A stretch of 9,126 nucleotides of DNA from an uncultured Anaerosacchariphilus sp. GTDB taxonomy: Bacteria > Bacillota > Clostridia > Lachnospirales > Lachnospiraceae. The DNA is taken from NCBI GenBank assembly GCA_934373375.1, contig CAKROP010000061.1:1-9126 (forward strand), written 5' to 3'. The notes under the pieces are model-generated. The model was not told the origin of the DNA, did not search any database, and saw only the letters and a program-made list of their open reading frames with translations. Shown here piece by piece: positions 6,951 to 9,126 of this stretch (positions within the stretch are counted from its first letter, which is position 1; each line of letters opens with the position of its first letter). Position numbers and translations under genes: made by a program.

Positions 6951-9011
6951 TTATTTTTTATAAAAAATCAGATATCGGATCCGCAGCCGTACAGCCAGAC
7001 CGGTGCTTCTTGCGGCCTCCGCCAGCTTATCCAGAAAGCTGTACAGGGTACGCTCCTCGAAGGGCTCCAGAAAAGCCTCTCCATAGACCGCTTTTTCCAA
7101 AAGCTGGCTGGCCCGCTTGTATTCACCGGTTTCTATCATACGGAATCGCCCGGCCAGTTCCTGATCCACCTCGTCGGCGGCCCATCCCAGACTTGCATCA
7201 ATGCCCAGAAGCCGCAGCATGCCAAACATCAATAGTTCCACCTGCACAGCCCGCTCACCGGACTCTGACCCACGGAGCGCCCGCTCCAGTTTCCGGAATT
7301 GAATTCCTCGCAGCAGCTCTGCCGTTGAGAAAATCACGGTGCAGAACATCACCAGAATCGCTGCCAGACCCTTGCATATTCTGCCCGTCAGTACTCCATT
7401 TTCCTTATCCTCCGCTTTGCTGCTTCCGGCGCTGCTATCCATATTATTAATCTCATCCGCGCCCTTCTCACTGTCTTCCAGCGCTGCTGTCCGATGTACC
7501 GCATCCGGCATTTCCACAAGCTGCTGCAGCCGCAGCGCGTCATAATAATATCCGGGCGTCACGTCCAGCGGCAGCCAGCCCACGCCGTCAAAATAAACCT
7601 CTGCCCAGGCATGAGCGTCCTGTCCTGTCACCTCTGCCGTCCCATCGTCTGCCAGGTCAGAAGCCGCGATATGATATCCTTCCACATAACGTGCCGGGAC
7701 TCCATGATACCGAAGGGCCTGAACTGCCGCAGACGCATATTGCACCGCATTTCCCTCCCGGCTTTCGGTCAGGAACCATCGTACCGGATCTTTCCCTTCC
7801 GGAGCTGCTTTTGGATTATCTGTATATTGGGCGCCCTCCGCCAGTTTCTTACGGATGTGGCTGATCGCGCTATAAATACCGTCGCTCTCTGTCTCGTAAT
7901 CCTCCCAGAACCAGGTCTGCATAAGCTCTTCCAGTCCATCATCCACTGTCGTATAATGGCGATACACGAAATCCCGATACACAGCCTCTGCGTCGCTATA
8001 CTGCTTCTGCTCCCCATTCTCAGGACTGCGGACCCAATCAGAGACAATCGTCAGTTCGGAAGGTCTTGAACCGGATATTTCTTCTACTTTATAATTACGC
8101 TGCCCCACAATTCCCCGGCTCAACAGATTCTGATCCTTCTTCTCTCTGCTCTCGCCCATGATTACCTGATTCAGAGATGCCGGAGCGTAAAAATAATAAC
8201 GGCTGCCTTCCTCCACATAGATCTCTATGCCATTGTTCTCCGGCCGTTCCGCTTCATCTCCCAGAGCATAATACTGTGCCGGCTGGGTCAGCGGATCAAA
8301 GCCCTGCGCTTCCAGCCATTTGAGGATACCGGAAGCTTCTCCTCCGTACGCAGAATCCGGAAGCGCTTTCCAGCCATCCTTTTCCAGGACTCCTCCTACG
8401 AAAGCCCTGAGATACAGTTCCTTTTCCTGTCCGCTCTGTACCGTCATAATGGTTCCGCTTTCTTTCCGGAGCCTGTCCGCAGCCCGGATATCACCACCCG
8501 GAAGCAGGTCCGCTCCGTATCGGAACTCGTGAAGCTGCTTTTGGGTCGTTTCCCTGGCTGTCCGGATGCCATCCATTTCCTGCTGCGGCGTCAGAACCGC
8601 ACAGACACAGAGAATGCCGGCCGCTGCCAGCATCCACGCGCGCATACGGTTCGACATCTCCATATAAGCTCCCGCCATGCAGCTTCCCAGCATTCCGGTC
8701 AGTAAAAGAGCGCATGCCATCGGAGAAAATTCCTGCTCTGCCAAAAGGAGACAGATCCAGAACAGGCTATATACCCCCACTCCCAGCTTATGTCCTCCAT
8801 ACACAAGAAACCACACCAGTTCCGCCTGTAAAACAGTCATCCACAGCGCTGCTTCCCAAAGTCCGGTCCCTGAATTTCCCACCGGTAACAGTTTAAATCC
8901 AGCCTGGTGAATCTGATTCCATCTGGAAATCAGAAGATTCATCCATACAAGCTGGCCGTTCACTCCCCTGATTCCAGTCAGCAAAAGCAGAATTCCCCAT
9001 GGAAGCAGCAC
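6951..9011 (-). CDS. Membrane protein with extracytoplasmic transglutaminase-like domain (catalytic Cys absent), N-terminus uncertain
   Basis: A TgpA-like, multi-pass protein (686 residues if counted from GTG 9011). Hydrophobic segments lie at about 1-13, 51-70, 78-91, 97-113 and 125-141. An outside domain follows at about 142-543, then one more helix (about 546-566) and a cytosolic tail of about 120 residues. The domain has the transglutaminase core: GVPARYVEGYH (437-447), DAHAWAEVYFDGVGW with H467, and PLDVTP with D483. The position of the nucleophilic cysteine is alanine (A422 in EGNAVQYASAA), and the outside domain contains no cysteine at all. It may therefore be a non-catalytic scaffold or binding protein in cell-wall metabolism, which is inference. 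GTG 9011 has no ribosome binding site and would cut the first helix short. The frame is open upstream to the TAG at 9048-9050, adding 12 residues including the basic GRK. GGAGG at 9056-9060 lies 8 nt before the ATA codon that follows this stop. The true start is either that rare codon or further upstream across the TAG. Confidence 0.8.
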   Translation of the reverse strand: MLLPWGILLLLTGIRGVNGQLVWMNLLISRWNQIHQAGFKLLPVGNSGTGLWEAALWMTVLQAELVWFLVYGGHKLGVGVYSLFWICLLLAEQEFSPMACALLLTGMLGSCMAGAYMEMSNRMRAWMLAAAGILCVCAVLTPQQEMDGIRTARETTQKQLHEFRYGADLLPGGDIRAADRLRKESGTIMTVQSGQEKELYLRAFVGGVLEKDGWKALPDSAYGGEASGILKWLEAQGFDPLTQPAQYYALGDEAERPENNGIEIYVEEGSRYYFYAPASLNQVIMGESREKKDQNLLSRGIVGQRNYKVEEISGSRPSELTIVSDWVRSPENGEQKQYSDAEAVYRDFVYRHYTTVDDGLEELMQTWFWEDYETESDGIYSAISHIRKKLAEGAQYTDNPKAAPEGKDPVRWFLTESREGNAVQYASAAVQALRYHGVPARYVEGYHIAASDLADDGTAEVTGQDAHAWAEVYFDGVGWLPLDVTPGYYYDALRLQQLVEMPDAVHRTAALEDSEKGADEINNMDSSAGSSKAEDKENGVLTGRICKGLAAILVMFCTVIFSTAELLRGIQFRKLERALRGSESGERAVQVELLMFGMLRLLGIDASLGWAADEVDQELAGRFRMIETGEYKRASQLLEKAVYGEAFLEPFEERTLYSFLDKLAEAARSTGLAVRLRIRYLIFYKK

Positions 9012-9047
9012 CAGAAGCCGGAAAAACGCCTGCTTTCTTCCCAGTAT

Positions 9048-9126
9048 CTAACCGGCCTCCATACAGCCCAGGCTCAAAAGACTCATTAGAAACGGCAGCA
9101 GAAGAGCCGGAGCCTGATTCCCGCAG
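9048..9126 (-). CDS. Partial upstream frame ending in TAG, same frame as the transglutaminase-like gene
   Basis: From the window edge, 25 codons remain open before TAG at 9048-9050. They encode a membrane-helix-like stretch (ALLLPFLMSLLSLGC followed by MEAG). This frame is the same as that of the downstream membrane protein. Joining across the TAG would give helix, short basic loop (GRK), helix, which agrees with the positive-inside rule and with the several N-terminal helices usual in TgpA-like proteins. Two readings remain: it is the N-terminal part of the same gene interrupted by a nonsense codon, or it is the end of a separate gene. The other frame open to the window edge (to 8893) is Ser/Gly/Ala-rich and looks like a shadow of Leu-rich coding sequence. 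Confidence 0.45.
   Translation of the reverse strand, partial: CGNQAPALLLPFLMSLLSLGCMEAG

Noticed and set aside
6953..6968. Perfect 16-bp A/T palindrome (ATTTTTTATAAAAAAT) at the end of the membrane protein gene
   Set aside because: It has no GC stem and overlaps the last codons (FYKK), whose Phe and Lys codons make A/T runs likely. It does not look like an intrinsic terminator.
7494..8069. Plus-strand open frame of about 191 codons
   Set aside because: It is antisense to the transglutaminase-like domain, whose conserved core lies on the minus strand. No family features were seen.
1..9126. tRNA, rRNA, CRISPR arrays, insertion sequences, attachment sites, defence or biosynthetic clusters
   Set aside because: No clover-leaf genes, spaced direct repeats, transposase or integrase motifs were found. 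The content is core housekeeping genes in a common Firmicutes order.

Overview
The window reads as chromosomal core sequence from a Gram-positive anaerobe of the class Clostridia, most likely a Lachnospiraceae relative. This is inferred from the single-chain (homodimeric) type of glycyl-tRNA synthetase, the era-yqzL-recO-glyS gene order, strong GGAGG-type ribosome binding sites, sigma-A-like promoters and a moderate GC content. All real genes lie on the minus strand, so transcription runs from high to low coordinates. No tRNA, rRNA, CRISPR array, insertion sequence or phage gene was seen.

Layout in transcription order (right to left): (1) 9126-6951, a multi-pass membrane protein with an extracytoplasmic transglutaminase-like domain. 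Its N-terminal boundary is disturbed by an in-frame TAG at 9048-9050, and its domain lacks the catalytic cysteine. (2) 6936-6898, a short gap with an extended -10 promoter and a small palindrome. (3) 6875-3948, a large M16C (PreP/Cym1-type) zinc peptidase. (4) 3939-3916, an RNA-type hairpin just ahead of era. (5) 3894-2980, the ribosome-assembly GTPase Era. (6) 2873-2688, a small YqzL-family protein whose 3' end overlaps the start of recO. (7) 2749-2096, the DNA repair protein RecO, without the zinc ribbon seen in some homologues. (8) 2087-2029, a clear TTGAAA-N17-TATACT promoter followed by a 7-bp hairpin. (9) 2006-1419, an acidic lipoprotein of unknown function. (10) 1399-11, glycyl-tRNA synthetase.

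Two transcription units are suggested: peptidase-era-yqzL-recO from the promoter near 6930, and lipoprotein-glyS from the promoter near 2060. The absence of recognisable terminators between them leaves read-through possible. Functionally the window combines translation and ribosome maturation (Era, GlyS), recombination repair (RecO), intracellular peptide turnover (M16C) and two cell-envelope proteins. It is mostly ordinary housekeeping DNA. The points worth a second look are the split and apparently non-catalytic transglutaminase-like protein, the yqzL/recO overlap, the glyS-linked lipoprotein, and the three small hairpins in the leaders. I do not see a convincing new multi-gene system.
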